Positions 35,275 through 46,108 are shown, counted from the stretch's first letter. The stretch: DNA of 64,000 nucleotides from Bolinopsis microptera (GCF_026151205.1 NC_087081.1:10107113-10171112), one strand, 5' to 3'. The notes: generated by a model from the letters alone, not told the origin. Numbers and translations are program-made.

Positions 35275-35316
35275 CCGGAGGCCGCCGCTTCGGCCGCCGC
35301 TTCCGGCCGGAGTGCA
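35275..35316. repeat. GC-rich palindromic patch
   Basis: GCCGGAGGCCGCCGCTTCGG and its near-complement make a GC-rich self-pairing block, in sharp contrast to the AT-rich surroundings and absent from repeat R copy 1. A similar block lies at about 50540-50575. Confidence 0.7.
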
Positions 35317-35349
35317 CTCTTCGCGTGCACAAAAGAGGCTTGTAACGTG

Positions 35350-35428
35350 TACCAAAGGGGGTATAATAGTAAAGGGGGTATAATAGTAAAGGGGGTATAA
35401 TAGTAAAGGGGGTATAATAGTAAATGGG
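35350..35428 (+). repeat. 17-bp minisatellite (GGGGGTATAATAGTAAA)n
   Basis: Four and a half copies. A single diverged unit lies at the equivalent place of repeat R copy 1 (about 19900). Confidence 0.9.
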
Positions 35429-35768
35429 GAACATAGTATACCCACAATAAATGCAACGGTCGTGCTTGCCAGCACTGTGATAAGATGGGGTTTATCGGTT
35501 AAAACTAGATCAAGAAAACTTTTTGATGCTGGATTCGATCAGGCTTGTTCTGATCGAATTGATTTGTAGCAGCGAACCAGGGGAGTACGAATTTTGGAGG
35601 TTAGAAACGGGCCACTCACAATAAATGCCACTGTTTTGAAGTTCTTATCACTATCAGTCAAATTAGCGAACATGAACATTTTCACAGACTATATCAAATT
35701 TTGACTTATCCACTAATACTCCTTGAAAGTGTTTATTTAATCTTATTACTAGATCTTCTTTATTTCAG

Positions 35769-35830
35769 GTCATACGAGAAAGATGCTGAAAAGTGGGAGG
35801 ACACTGTTCAGGACCCTACAAAAATTCTAA
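35769..35830 (+). other. Possible orphan exon fragment
   Basis: A strong acceptor (CTTCTTTATTTCAG) precedes an open stretch reading S-Y-E-K-D-A-E-K-W-E-D-T-V-Q-D-P-T-K-I-L with good coding composition. It runs directly into a palindromic repeat at 35829 and no donor is found. It could belong to the plus-strand gene ending at 38938, or be a relic. I do not recognise the protein. Confidence 0.25.
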
Positions 35831-35995
35831 GACGGCTAGCGCGCTCTAGCTGTCTTAGGACGCACTTTCTAAAACAGCTAGAAATGAGGGTTGCTGCGCG
35901 CCAGCTGTCGTAGCTAGCTGTCTTAAAAAACTGAGCTAGCTAAGATAGCTGGCTACGACAGTTCAACTCTCGTTAGAATGGGAGTTTTGAAACTT
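35829..35995. repeat. Palindrome-rich CTAGCTGTCTTA block
   Basis: Several overlapping inverted repeats: GCTGTCGTAGCTAGCTGTCT (about 35903) pairs with TAAGATAGCTGGCTACGACAG (about 35941-35961), and CTAAGACGGCTAG with CTAGCTGTCTTAG at 35829-35858. This is probably a small MITE. Confidence 0.6.
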
Positions 35996-37680
35996 TGCGT
36001 CGCGCAAATAATGCCACGTATTTTGTTGTCAATTTCACTTCCACTTAAAAAATTATCAATTTTTTAGGCCCGATATCCTTTATTTTGTTTATAAACTGAG
36101 TTCGATTTGCTTTGGTATGATAGGTGGCATATGAACTAACCTTTCCAGCCAGTTTTGAAGGATTTTAGGTCTCTTTGCCTAACTGGCCTAGCGCCTAAAA
36201 CCATGAATTAGGCCATAAGACCAGTTAAGACAGGCGACCGTTTGGGCTCTAATACTACTTTAAATTGAAGTTTAACAGGCCAAGTCCAACAGTCCACCTT
36301 AAGTCGCTTGGCCTTACTGGACTGACGGGCTACAGTGTGATGATCAGACCCGCGTACGTGCACCGTTTTACTCACCATGAGCTGACAAAGTATGCTATAT
36401 GAGCCCGATGACGTGCTTCGACGAGTAAGTGGCCATGCTGAAGTGATCCATGCCTATATCTCTCATCCATTACAGAGCTCGTTAGCTCACACATACACAA
36501 GGGAATCAACTGTTTTCAGGGGGATCACCAATTCCTGGACGCTGCGCTGGATCCAAAAGGACCCTTTCCTCAACGGCTATATATTTATATAATATGTACT
36601 TGACTAATTAATTTGGTCCATGTCATCGAGCTCGGATAGCATGCTCTGTCAGCTCATGTTAAGAGCAATACAGTGCACATACGGGTCACATCACTCAGTA
36701 CAGTTAGGCCAGGTGACCTAAAGTAGACTATCGGCCTAAAATCTGCCTTAAGTTAGGAATAGGCCATCCGTCCGTTTGTTCAGTATACTATTACTTGTTA
36801 GGCCATTAGTCAAGTTAGGAGGTGCACGATAAAAATAAACTTGCTCGGATTTTAAAAATTTTTGTACCACTGTTTTCTAGAGATTGTGAGAATTTCCCCA
36901 ATACTAAATTTGTCATACCTTTTTGGAAAGATCAGTGAGTTTCGCCTAGGTGCCATATTTGATGGTGCGCGGCTTTTGGAGCAAAAGTAGCTGTAAAAGT
37001 CGCGTAATTTGACCAAATTCGTCCAAATTTGACCATTTTTGTCGTATTATTCGGATTTATCTTCAGTTCCTTAAATGAGATCATTCTGGAAATTGGCGAC
37101 GACCTTCCAATAGGGCTTTCACAACTGTCCGAAAAATTTGGTGGATATCGGAGTTGATATTGTGATAAAAATGGGGCAAAATACGCTACTTTTAGCTGTA
37201 ACATAATGTCTGATGGTTGGATATGCTTTAAATTTTTCGGACACTTTCCTTGTAAGTCTTTAAGTAAGCCTACCAATATTTGTTGCAATTGGAGCTCGGG
37301 AAGGATACTCAATATCTATTTGTTTGAAGAAAATTGTGCTGGCCGAAATTAGCGCTAAAAAACCATCCTACAGTCGGCACGCGCGGCTTACTGTCGATGG
37401 CGCACTACCTAGTCAAGTTAGGCCAAGCGTCCAGTTAAGCCAACAGACCGGGTACCCTCCCTACCATGCCAGATCGATTACAAGTCAGCCCTGGCATACC
37501 TATTGCCTCCAATTTCTGTCCCAAATTTGTCTCAATGTGCCAAAATCCGGGATTTCTGTCGCGGCCAAAATTGCGACAGAAAGTGGCCGCCAGTCACCGT
37601 TGAAATAGTAACACGGTTTCAAATACCTGACTGCATGAATTATACTTCTTATTGTAAATCAGATACAAGCCACTTTCCAT
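35996..37680. other. Non-coding stretch with TAGGCC-type repeats
   Basis: Scattered repeats of AGGCC/TTAGGCCA words occur at 36170-36320 and 36700-36810 and again at 37410-37440, suggesting a decayed element. A short frame near 36525-36570 (H-Q-F-L-D-A-A-L-D-P) is faintly reminiscent of hAT transposase but too short to call. Confidence 0.35.
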
Positions 37681-37682
37681 CT

Positions 37683-38232
37683 ATTCATTACGGTACCGCG
37701 ACAATTGACCCCCCGACAATTGACCCCCCGACAATTGACCCCCTATGTAATTACACTGGGGTCAATTGTCGCGAAATCTAAGGTTTAGTACGACAATTGA
37801 CCCTCCGACAATTGACCCCCCGACAATTGACCCTCCGACAATTGACCCCCCGACAATTGACCCCCTATGTAGTTACACTGGGGTCAATTGTCGCGAAATC
37901 TAGGGCTTAGTACGACAATTGACCCCCCGACAATTGACCCCCCGACAATTGACCCCCCATGTAATTAAACTAGGGTCAATCGATCGGGTTAGGGTTAGGG
38001 TTAGGGTTAGGGTTAGGGTTAGGGTTAGGGTCCTGGGTCAGGGTCAGGGTCAGGGTCAGGGTCAGGGTCAGGGTCAGGGTCAGGGTCAGGGTCAGGGTCA
38101 GGGTCAGGGTCAGGGTCAGGGTCGGGGTCAGGGTCAATTGTCGGGGGTCAATTGTCGGGGGTCAATTGTCGGGGGGTTAATTGTCGGGGGGTCAATTGTC
38201 GGGGGGTCAATTGTCGCCCACCCATTCATTAC
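37683..38232. mobile_element. Mutator-like MITE with TTAGGG/GGGTCA core, copy 1
   Basis: The element (37692-38223, 532 bp) is bounded by a perfect 9-bp duplication ATTCATTAC (37683-37691 and 38224-38232), the length most typical of Mutator-like elements. Its terminal core GCGACAATTGACC is inverted at the other end. Inside are multiple 14-15 bp repeats of CGACAATTGACCCCC, seven tandem TTAGGG hexamers (37986-38030), then about 14 GGGTCA hexamers, then the terminal repeats in reverse orientation. There is no ORF of its own. Confidence 0.88.
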
Positions 38233-38719
38233 TTCCGATACAGTAACCCAAATGATGGAATACAAATTAAAATGACAATCAAATTATATGAAATAATATT
38301 CGTGGGCATTTCAAGTTTCAACCAATCCGACAACCAACTATGCTATCATAATAATAATCAGTTTCTGTATTATATGCCATGATTTGAGGATATATTGTGT
38401 AAAATTAACCAATCTGAGGCCGATGATAATAATACGACATTCTTGCTCGTTGAGAAGCTAATTTTCAGCTTCTTTTGATATTTTGTAATGCTTGGACGAA
38501 AACGCTTTTATATTTCAATTTTCAAAGTGAATGTTATTTATAAAGAAGTACACAGGAGTTCCGAATCTCAAAATGTCAAACTTTAAATATTATACGTTCT
38601 GTAGATATCGCCAGTCTTGTAATTGGCTCTTAAAAATTGACTGATATTCAAAATATCCAATATGTAACTCATTTTTTGTTTTCAAATAATAGTCCTTTTA
38701 TCCTAATATCACCATTTCA

Positions 38720-38938
38720 GCTGTCGTCTGCGACCATTTGTTCAGAGGAACATCACGTTTCTCGGCTGCCACTCTTTATAACTTCGTAACCTGGATAAAA
38801 AGGTGGATTAATTGTGGTTTATCTGATTCTGTTCTATCCATGATTGTTTCATATCTAAAAAGTTCAAAGGTGGACACTGAGGTTGATCCAGCGACCAATC
38901 AAATATGGAGGGCAAGAGCCAAGAGGAAGCAAATTTAA
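38720..38938 (+). CDS. Terminal coding exon of an unidentified host gene
   Basis: A canonical acceptor (pyrimidine-rich stretch ending CACCATTTCAG) precedes an open frame of 72 codons after two leading nucleotides, ending at TAA. The sequence has balanced host-like composition: a helical stretch with F-V-T-W-I-K-R-W-I and S-V-L-S-M-I-V-S-Y-L-K-S-S, then a basic C-terminus R-A-R-A-K-R-K-Q-I. An AATAAA signal follows 256 bp later (39194). I do not recognise the family. Preceding exons are not found; the upstream 1 kb holds the MITE at 37.7 kb. The K2P gene on the other strand converges on it. Confidence 0.55.
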   Translation, partial: AVVCDHLFRGTSRFSAATLYNFVTWIKRWINCGLSDSVLSMIVSYLKSSKVDTEVDPATNQIWRARAKRKQI

Positions 38939-39193
38939 GTAATATTGACAAACCAGTTGTGTCGCTGTCCAGTGTCTTTGCTGCGTGAATTTATCTTGTC
39001 GACACAGCGGTTCGTGTCAAATTGACCACATTTGTGAACGCTGAGCTGAGGAATTAAGGGAATTCGGATTACAAATTTATAATAAGGTAGTACGGCTCTT
39101 TATAAAGATATGAGTTAGTAAAAGTAATTGCTAAATCAGCAACACAATGAAAATGTGCATTGTATTGTAGATTGTATTTAACTGCAGTCAATG

Positions 39194-39199
39194 AATAAA
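39194..39199 (+). promoter_or_regulatory. Polyadenylation signal AATAAA
   Basis: Canonical hexamer, 256 bp after the stop of the plus-strand terminal exon, in AT-rich UTR-like sequence. The assignment follows from position only. Confidence 0.5.
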
Positions 39200-39601
39200 A
39201 AAGTCTGGTTCGTAGCTGAAACTTTTTCCGCTATAGTAAATGTTTTTAAATCGGATAGAATATTTAAGGGGGAAGCCAAGGGGTATTTTGGGGGATTTCA
39301 TTCTGGGGGATTTCGAAGGCATTCATAGGCTATCCATTATCGGTATGAAATCTTTTATCTAGATAAACAGATAAAGATTTAGGTTTTATCTAGATATAAC
39401 CGATAATTTTTCTGCTGAAGGCCAAAGCCAAAATGTTATCCAAATTTCATAAAAAAACTAATTGTCGACTTTAAACATTGTTTTACCAGTAATCTTGGCC
39501 AATAAAAGTAACACTTCCTTTCTTTTGAAAATAGTAAAGCACCAGTTTTCATCTCCTAAGAACAGTAGTGCACCATTTCTCTTCAAAACAATAGACCAAC
39601 G

Positions 39602-39659
39602 GTTTCCTTCTTCCGAGAACATGAACAGTATACTGTTCATGTTCTCGGAAGAAGGAAAC
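39602..39659. repeat. Perfect 58-bp palindrome without spacer
   Basis: Arms of 29 nt (39602-39630 and 39631-39659) are exactly complementary, centred on GTATAC. Key words are GTTTCCTTCTTCCGAGAAC and its complement. Related but non-palindromic copies of the same words flank it at 39540-39600 and 39660-39730. Confidence 0.95.
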
Positions 39660-40135
39660 TATAGTGCACCAGTTCTCTTCAATACAGCTAAGCATTAAGT
39701 AATTCAGTAAACCGTTTCCTTATCCTGTGGATAACTTGGAGCAACAGATTCCTTCTCCTGGGAACAATGTTTCACGCCCAGAACACTTATGGAATACAAT
39801 TGAGTGCCCTGCCGGTATTTTTGACTCTTGTTAACAGTAACATGCTCGTGCCCGTCTCCAGAATGGTTACAAGGTAAAACGCCAGCACCCTCAAGAGAAC
39901 AATATCAATAACCATCTCTGGATTTCTACAGTTCATACAGTTCTACAGATCCATTGATATATAAAATTAAATGTAAATAAACCTCTTAAGAACACATCCA
40001 AGTAAAATGACATCCAAGGAATGACATAAAGATCTCCTCTCTGTGGGGTAGTCAAACAATACGATGGCCCTATTAAAGCTGAACGAATTACAACATAGTT
40101 GAACGAATTACAACATGAGTTGGGTAGAGCAAAAT
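39660..40135. other. Intergenic, nothing seen
   Basis: AT-rich interval between the palindrome and the 36-bp minisatellite; only degenerate relatives of the palindrome words (TTCCTTCTCCTGGGAAC at about 39750). Confidence 0.4.
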
Positions 40136-40138
40136 GTC

Positions 40139-40690
40139 AAAGTTACACCCCCCTCACCCTGAGCTGTATTTTAATAAGCTAACAGTCAAACCCTGCCCCT
40201 GTGTTACACTAAGCTAACAGTTACACCCTGGCCCCTGTGTTACACTAAGCTAACAGTTACGCCCCGGCCCCTGTGTTACACTAAGCTAACAGTTACACCT
40301 TGACCCCTATGTTACACTAAGCTAACAGTTACACCCTGGCCCCTGTGTTACACTAAGCTAACAGTTATACCCTGGCCCCTGTGTTACACTAAGCTAACAG
40401 TTACACCCTGGCCCCTGTGTCACAATAAGCTAACAGTTACACCCGGCCCCTGTGTTACACTAAGCTAACAGTTACACCCTGGCCCCTGTGTTACACTAAG
40501 CTAACAGTTACACCCTGGCCCCTGTGTTACACTAAGCTAACATTTACACCATGCCCCTGTGTTACACTAAGCTAACAGTTACACCCTGCCCCTGTGTTAC
40601 ACTAAGCTAACAGTTACACCCTAGCCCCTGTATGACACTAAGCTAACAGTTACAACCCGGCCCCTGTGTTACACTAAGCTAACAGTTATC
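40139..40690 (+). repeat. 36-bp minisatellite, about 15 copies
   Basis: Array of a 36-bp unit (core CCCCTGTGTTACACTAAGCT followed by AACAGTTACACCCTGG). Units differ by small indels in CCTGG/CCTG. Two diverged copies recur at 41874-41947, so the array was probably split by later sequence. Confidence 0.95.
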
Positions 40691-40945
40691 AGGATTGTGC
40701 GCAGTTATCAATACAGAAGGTTCAAAGCTTAAGCAGTTACTTAAGTACTTAGACACTTGGTTTTTTGAAATATTTTGAGGGACAGGGGAAGGGGGTTCAG
40801 CCCCTGGAAAATGTTGAAACTGGATTATATGCTAAACCAATAGGATATCAATACATGCAGCAGTTGATTAGACACTTGGTTATTAGTAATATTTTGAATT
40901 TAAAACATTGGACAAATTAAAATTAAAGATGGCACGAATTTTAAG

Positions 40946-41028
40946 TTATTTTGGATATTTCCAGTCTGAAGAGTTGCCGTATGGCTTAGCGTACGCTTTT
41001 TTGTACTGGATCGTGATGTCCCATGATT
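40946..41028 (-). CDS. K2P channel gene, candidate last exon (I)
   Basis: On the minus strand an acceptor (ATTATTTCAG) precedes 83 nt that continue the frame left by exon H (two leading nucleotides completing a Glu codon). They encode 26 residues (S-W-D-I-T-I-Q-Y-K-K-A-Y-A-K and D-W-K-Y-P-K) and end at TAA. Phase agreement and aromatic/basic composition favour a real C-terminal tail. I see no good polyadenylation signal in the next 250 bp. The tail has no motif I recognise. Confidence 0.5.
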
Positions 41029-42600
41029 CTGAAATAATGATGTTTTTTGACCCTTCTGATTAAGACTGATGCTGATCCTCAGTGCTTTCCAGTTATATTA
41101 ATCTGCCAATCCCAAATCTCTTTTGAGCCTCATCATACCCACTCAACTATGAGGATTGGCTACCTAGATTTAGGGGCAGCCAACCCATGGAAAATATATG
41201 CACAAGGCATGTGTATCGACCTAATTAATTCAAACCTACTATATTCGTTTAAAAATAAAACTTGTGCATATCATGTCATTTAATCTTAGTTTGTGAAAAT
41301 TTTTATAAAATTGTTTATAAAATTGTTGCTCTGTAGAAGGCAATTAAAAAAATTCTAGGTCAACATTTCAAAAAGAGCCAGGGGGGCCGGCGCGGGGGGC
41401 GACCGCCTACATCTGACATCGCCACCCGCCTGCGCACCAGGCCTCCCACTCTTATAATTTATAAATTCCCTAAAATCCAGGGTTTTAAAGGTGGTTTTCT
41501 TGGTTTTCAAACCCTTTTCAAGGTTTTCAGATAGCCATTTTCAAGGTTTTCACGGTTTCTTAAGACGAATATGTATGTTTGCACTACGAAAACTTGTTAA
41601 TTTTATCTATTTTCTCAAAACTAATGAATGAAATAATATAACCTGGAAGGTTGGGATTGCTCAAAACATAAATGAGGGGACTGGGGGGGGGGGGGGGCAA
41701 GGCTGTGATTTTAAGCAAGAAAACTGATGGAGGCGAAATTTTTAGTTGAAATTCAAGGTTTTCAAGCGATTTTGTGAAAATCCAAGGTTTTCAAGGTTTT
41801 TGATTCAAAATATAAGAAATCAAGGTTCTCAAGGTTTTCAAGGTTGGCTGGGAGGGCTGCTGCGCACGCCCATGACAGTTACACCCCGGCATCTGTGTTA
41901 CAGTTAGCTAACAGTTTCACCCCGGCTCCTGTGTTACAGTTAGCTGTATGCAATGTCTCTCCAAATTGATTTTACAGTTGTTCCTGATAGAAGGGAATGA
42001 TATATCTGTGTTGTACCAGTAATACTGTTTGTATTTAAATATGCGATAAAATTGCACCAATCCTAAAGGAGAAGTTGGTTGTTCAACAAAATAAACCCAT
42101 AACTTCAATTTAGTGGATAGTCACAACCCCTTATCATCTTCAACCTCAATACATCTTCAGATACCTTGAAGGCGGACAAGTGCAAGTTATTTTGTAAAAC
42201 TTACTATTTTATTTGTTACAGTAACGCTTGTCGGCTTGTAGTTGTAAGTGTATTGTTTTAACATAGTGCCAAAGCCACGCAAATAAATAGGTAAGTTTAC
42301 TCACGAGATGTAGTAATGTCAGTATAATTGTAATTTGTAAATAAATAAACTGATTATAAAGGAAGGTTGAAATCCGCAAAAAAGAAAATTATGATTTTTA
42401 TGTGTCAATAAAATGAAGCTATCACATGCAGCTGATGCAGGTGCCAACAGCCAAAATCTGAAAATCGTATTGTCAGTGGAGCTTGTAAATTGTAGAATCA
42501 CCATTGATAATCATAAGCATTGTAGAACTATTTGTTCAATTTTAAATCTTAGACAGTGGATATATGCGGTGATCGTATTATAGATAAGCACCAGTTTTAC
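41029..42600 (-). other. K2P intron (H to I) with repeats
   Basis: It contains a block with recurrent AAGGTTTTCAAGG words and a G run (41460-41860), two stray 36-bp minisatellite units (41874-41947) and, at 41950-42125, one copy of the ~205-bp repeat found in tandem at 62.8-63.4 kb. Confidence 0.6.
41950..42125 (+). repeat. Single copy of the 205-bp repeat family
   Basis: It shares TGTACCAGTAATACTGTTTG, TTTAAATATGCGAT, AGAAGTTGGTTGTTCAACAA and CTTCAATTTAGTGGATAGTC with the tandem units at 62794-63385, in the same orientation. Confidence 0.85.
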
Positions 42601-42783
42601 CTGAATAATAACAGTAAGAGACAAGAGCTATTTTTCGTATCAGCATTTTTGTTAATCTTAAAAGATGAGCAGCCAAATCACTCGATTCCCTAGTTATTCC
42701 CATAGAAAATGCTGTTAAGAGTATTTTCAACTTATCAAGTATCAGAAATTCGAAATTCTCTGAAACACTTGCACTTTCAATTT
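42601..42783 (-). CDS. K2P channel gene, candidate cytoplasmic exon (H)
   Basis: An excellent acceptor (twelve pyrimidines then CTTCTTCTAG) and donor (TTATTCAG|GTAAAA) bound 183 nt with an open frame. The exon begins with two nucleotides that complete the codon left by exon G (phase 1) and ends in phase 1, as exon I needs. The encoded 60 residues (S-E-N-F-E-F-L-I-L-D-K-L-K-I-L-L, then D-L-A-A-H-L-L-R-L-T-K-M-L-I-R-K) are amphipathic. I do not recognise a named domain; by position it would be the channel's C-terminal cytoplasmic region. Confidence 0.55.
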
Positions 42784-43249
42784 CTAGAAGAAGAAAAAAA
42801 AACACCCATACAGCAATATATTTCATTTCTTTTCATGTATACTGAAAAAGCTGTTTGCTTTATCAAAAAACTCGACACTTAATTCATGAATTCCTGTAAA
42901 GTGAAATTCTCAGACAGAAGAAGTGACTTTGATCACCATGGAGCTTAGCAAATTTATCAATTATCTTTCCTTCACGTTCAGGGATTGGTCAACTTCATAA
43001 GGGAGGAAGTGTTTAGCGTCAGAAATACTGATGATTTTTGCAGAAACTCCAAGACTGGCGGTACTGATGACAGTGATGTTTTTTTCGATTGAGAGAGATC
43101 GTCACAGATTCTAACTGAAATATATAATGTTAATGATGTGCCTGTTTACGTGTTAATTGTATATGAACAAGGTTTCAATGCCAATTTCCCCATAATATTC
43201 AGCACGATCAATGAGCACTCGGTTTGTGTTTGTGATACTTGAACAATGG
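42784..43249 (-). other. K2P intron segment, nothing recognised
   Basis: Between exon H and the 43.26-kb MITE. No exon or repeat was identified. Confidence 0.4.
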
Positions 43250-43671
43250 ATATTTCACGGGTGGGCGACAATTGACCCTGACCCTGACCCTGACCCTGAC
43301 CCTGACCCTGACCCTGACCCTGATCCTGATCCTGACCCTGACCCTGACCCTGACCCTGACCCTGACCCTGACCCTGACCCTGACCCTGACCCTGACCCTG
43401 ACCCTGACCCTGACCCTGACCCTGACCCTGACCCTGACCCTGACCCTGACCCTGACCCTGACCCTGACCCTGACCCTGACCCTGACCCTGACCCTGACCC
43501 TGACCCTGACCCTGACCCAGGACCCTGACCTTAACCCGATCAATTGACCCCAGTGTAATTACGTGGGGGTCAATTGTCGGGGGTCAATTGTCGTACTAAA
43601 CCCTAGATTTCGCGACAATTGACCCCAGTGTAATTACATAGAGGGTCAATTGTCGCGGTACCATATTTCAC
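43250..43671. mobile_element. Mutator-like MITE with TGACCC core, copy 2
   Basis: Same family as 37692-38223 but inverted. The element spans 43259-43662 (404 bp) and is flanked by a perfect 9-bp duplication ATATTTCAC (43250-43258, 43663-43671). One end reads GGGTGGGCGACAATTGACC and the other GGTCAATTGTCGCGGTACC. The core is about 42 tandem TGACCC hexamers, with a pair of TGATCC variants. The hexamer run creates long artificial frames in all phases (DPDP, LTLT, VRVR). Confidence 0.9.
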
Positions 43672-43719
43672 ATATTGACACATGTCACATTATCAAAGGA
43701 TCAAAATCTGGCATACGCT

Positions 43720-43850
43720 ATCTTACTATATATAAAGCGAGACGATATATATATATATTTTGTAGCTGTACTCCTACACATTAAAAGTCGGTGTTGATTA
43801 GATCTTCGAAATAAGTCTTTGCATCATTTTATTAAACATCGTTATCTCAA
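43720..43850 (+). repeat. Outer arm block X of the second Penelope structure
   Basis: Contains AAAGCGAGACGATATATA and GATTAGATCTTCGAA. Its reverse complement is at about 45998-46105 and partial copies are at 23337, 50690 and 50920. Confidence 0.75.
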
Positions 43851-43889
43851 ATTATTTGTTATATAGTAGTGTTGAAAGTATTATATATA

Positions 43890-44170
43890 CTAGCAGGAAC
43901 CCGTATTACTCTAAAGTGGTGTCAAGACTCAAGAGACTAAAATAATTATTACTTATTTAATTCGCGTTTTTGACACCACTTGGGGGTCCAAATTTTGGGC
44001 ACTAAAATAAGTATTCCTTAGCCAATTTTTTATTTTGTCATGCTGATTTGAAAAGCATAAAAGCATTTGACTCAGTCAACAAAATTTCAGTTGTATATCT
44101 TTTACGGTTTTTGCGGAAAGTTGCGTTAAAGTTGATGCCGTGGTGTCAGTAAAATGGCACAGATAAATAT
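43890..44170 (+). repeat. Arm block Y, left of the Penelope element
   Basis: Begins CTAGCAGGAACCCGT and ends GGTGTCAGTAAAATGGCAC. Its reverse complement lies at 46109-46388. Fragments recur at 23615-23735, 49803-49905, 50625-50685 and 50827-50895. Confidence 0.85.
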
Positions 44171-45679
44171 ATATATATATTTTTATTTGAACGAGTCTAG
44201 CATATTGTTGGGAAAGGAGGTTATACATGTTGCCATCGATATATCTAACATGTTTACCAACATTCCTAGGGATATGGGGATCCAACAATGCACTAAGCAC
44301 CTGAATAAAAGGAGTAGTGGTGATCAATTGTTTAGTACAGAATGCATTATTAGTGCACTAGAAATTACTCTTGATTACATCATTGCTTCATTTAACGGTA
44401 TAACATACCGCCAGGAGCGTGGAGCAGCGATGGGTCCTAAGAACTCATGTGAGTATGCTGATTGTGCTATGGATAAGATTGATATTTTAGTTAACGAAGG
44501 AGATCTAGAATATGGCCCGCCTCATAGACCAGCATTCTGGGGTAGATTACGTGATGACATTTATATGGCTTGGCCCGGTACTGTTGAGGAATTATTACAA
44601 TTCATGGAATGGCTCAATAGTATCCACCCAAACCTTTTGTTTACTTACGACTACTCTAGGGACGGCGTTGAGTTTCTAGACACCCATGTCTATGCTGTTG
44701 GTGATGTTGTCCACACCAAACTCTACTCTAAACCTAGTGACACCCACTGCTACCTTATCCCCACGTCATGCCATAGGAACCATGTTGTAAAAAACATACC
44801 TTTTGGAGTGGCGAGGCGGGTGAGACAGAACAACAGTGAAGACACTAACTTCTTGGAGCAGAGAGAGGTCTATACACGTTACCTTCTAGCCAATACCCAT
44901 GGTGATGGATCAAAATCCAGCACTTCCCAACATGGGGGGCATTATCCATAAGTATAAGCACCTTCTCAACCTTGATCCGGCCCTGAAGAAGCTGGTACGT
45001 GCGGACAGTGTATTCGTGAGTCATCGAAAGAATCAAACTATCGGTGGCATGCTTGTACACAAGTGGAACTTTAAACTGTGATAATGAGAGAGAAACAACT
45101 GCAAGCCAGATCCAGGAACCAGACTCCGAAAGTCTAAGGGCGGTTCCCGGGGCTGTCGACCCAGGGTGCCATGCTTGTGGTAAATGTTATGTTTGTAAGC
45201 AAAATTTCCTGTCCCCCTGTTCCAATTTTAGTAGTCACCATTCTAAACAAGTTTTCCCTATAACTAAGTATATATCTTGTCAGAGTTATAACCTCATTTA
45301 TTTAATGGAGTGTAAGACTTGTAAACAGTCGTATGTCGGTTATACTACCTCAAATCTCCCTAAGAGATTCTCTAACCATAAGAGTCACATAAAGAAAGGT
45401 ATAAGAAGTTGTAAATTAGTTAACCATTTTTTAGATATTGATCATGATTTAGATTTTAGTACCATAGCCTGCTATAATTCCTCACTTAGTAAGCACCTTT
45501 CTGTCATTATAGTAGACGCTTTAGTATTTGAGCCTAATATTAGTAAAGCAGACAAAGAAGAAAAGGCTATGGAAGCTAGAGAGGGGTTCTACCAGACCCA
45601 ATTGAAAACCCTTGAACGGTTTGGGGGTATGAACACCCTTGATAGTAACCATCTACTTTTTAAATCTGCCGGAGCTTAG
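44154..45679 (+). pseudogene. Penelope-like element: RT and GIY-YIG endonuclease, frameshifted
   Basis: The first frame (to 44951) carries Penelope-type reverse transcriptase blocks: D-I-S-N-M-F-T-N-I-P, the palm block E-R-G-A-A-M-G-P-K-N-S, R-D-D-I-Y in place of the usual Y-x-D-D, and G-V-E-F-L-D-T. Breaks near 44900 and 45050 shift the frame twice. The last frame (45044-45679) holds C-H-A-C-G-K-C-Y-V-C, then Y-L-M-E-C-K-T-C-K-Q-S-Y-V-G-Y-T, which is the GIY-YIG endonuclease with its Cys pair, and ends at TAG. The N-terminal part of the RT is absent, so the copy is 5'-truncated. It has inverted arm repeats on both sides. It is a different subfamily from the copy at 8.9-9.6 kb. Confidence 0.85.
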
Positions 45680-46108
45680 TTTTAGTTTTAGTATATTTTG
45701 TAGATTTTATTTAGTTATACCATTATTCCAGAGACGTGCATATTACATTTTTTACTTAAGTATAAATTTTACAGGTTTTTGTTGTGATTTTAAGTGATTT
45801 TCCGAGAATCAGTTATCAGTATTTAGATAAGAGATAAGATAAGAGTACATTTTTAACGGCTTTCAGTTTCTTTTTTAAATTTCAGTTCATCAGATTTTCC
45901 CACTGCTTTTAGTTTGTATTTATTCTCAATTGTATATGATTCGTATTTGTTGTAGTTACTTTAATGATATAATTTCTCAGAATTGATGTAAATAAACGAT
46001 GCAAAGACTTTCGAAGATCTAATCACAACCGCTTTCTTTTATTGTGTAGAAGTCCAGCCATGAAATATATATATATATATATCGTCTCGCTTTATATATA
46101 GTAAGATT
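45680..46108 (+). other. Penelope 3' region and inverted block X
   Basis: AT-rich 3' UTR-like sequence; the last 100 bp is the reverse complement of block X, ending ATATATCGTCTCGCTTTATA. Confidence 0.7.

Larger units (their letters stand above)
30915..35484 (+). mobile_element. Dispersed repeat family R, copy 2 (interrupted by a LINE)
   Basis: Matches copy 1 (16585-19980) on either side of a LINE inserted between about 31165 and 34920. It keeps the uninterrupted TTAA (about 35255) that the piggyBac-like element used in copy 1. It also carries a GC-rich palindromic insert (35275-35316) and a 17-bp repeat absent or shorter in copy 1. Confidence 0.75.

Noticed and set aside
35350-35428. TATAAT repeats as bacterial-type promoters
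   Set aside because: This is a 17-bp minisatellite in animal DNA; the -10-like word has no meaning here.
37986-38030. TTAGGG run as a chromosome end
   Set aside because: Only seven units, inside an element with 9-bp target duplications and unique sequence on both sides.
43208-43547. Long ORFs encoding DPDPDP, LTLTLT and VRVRVR
   Set aside because: They are the three readings of a TGACCC hexamer run inside a MITE, open because the hexamer lacks stops.
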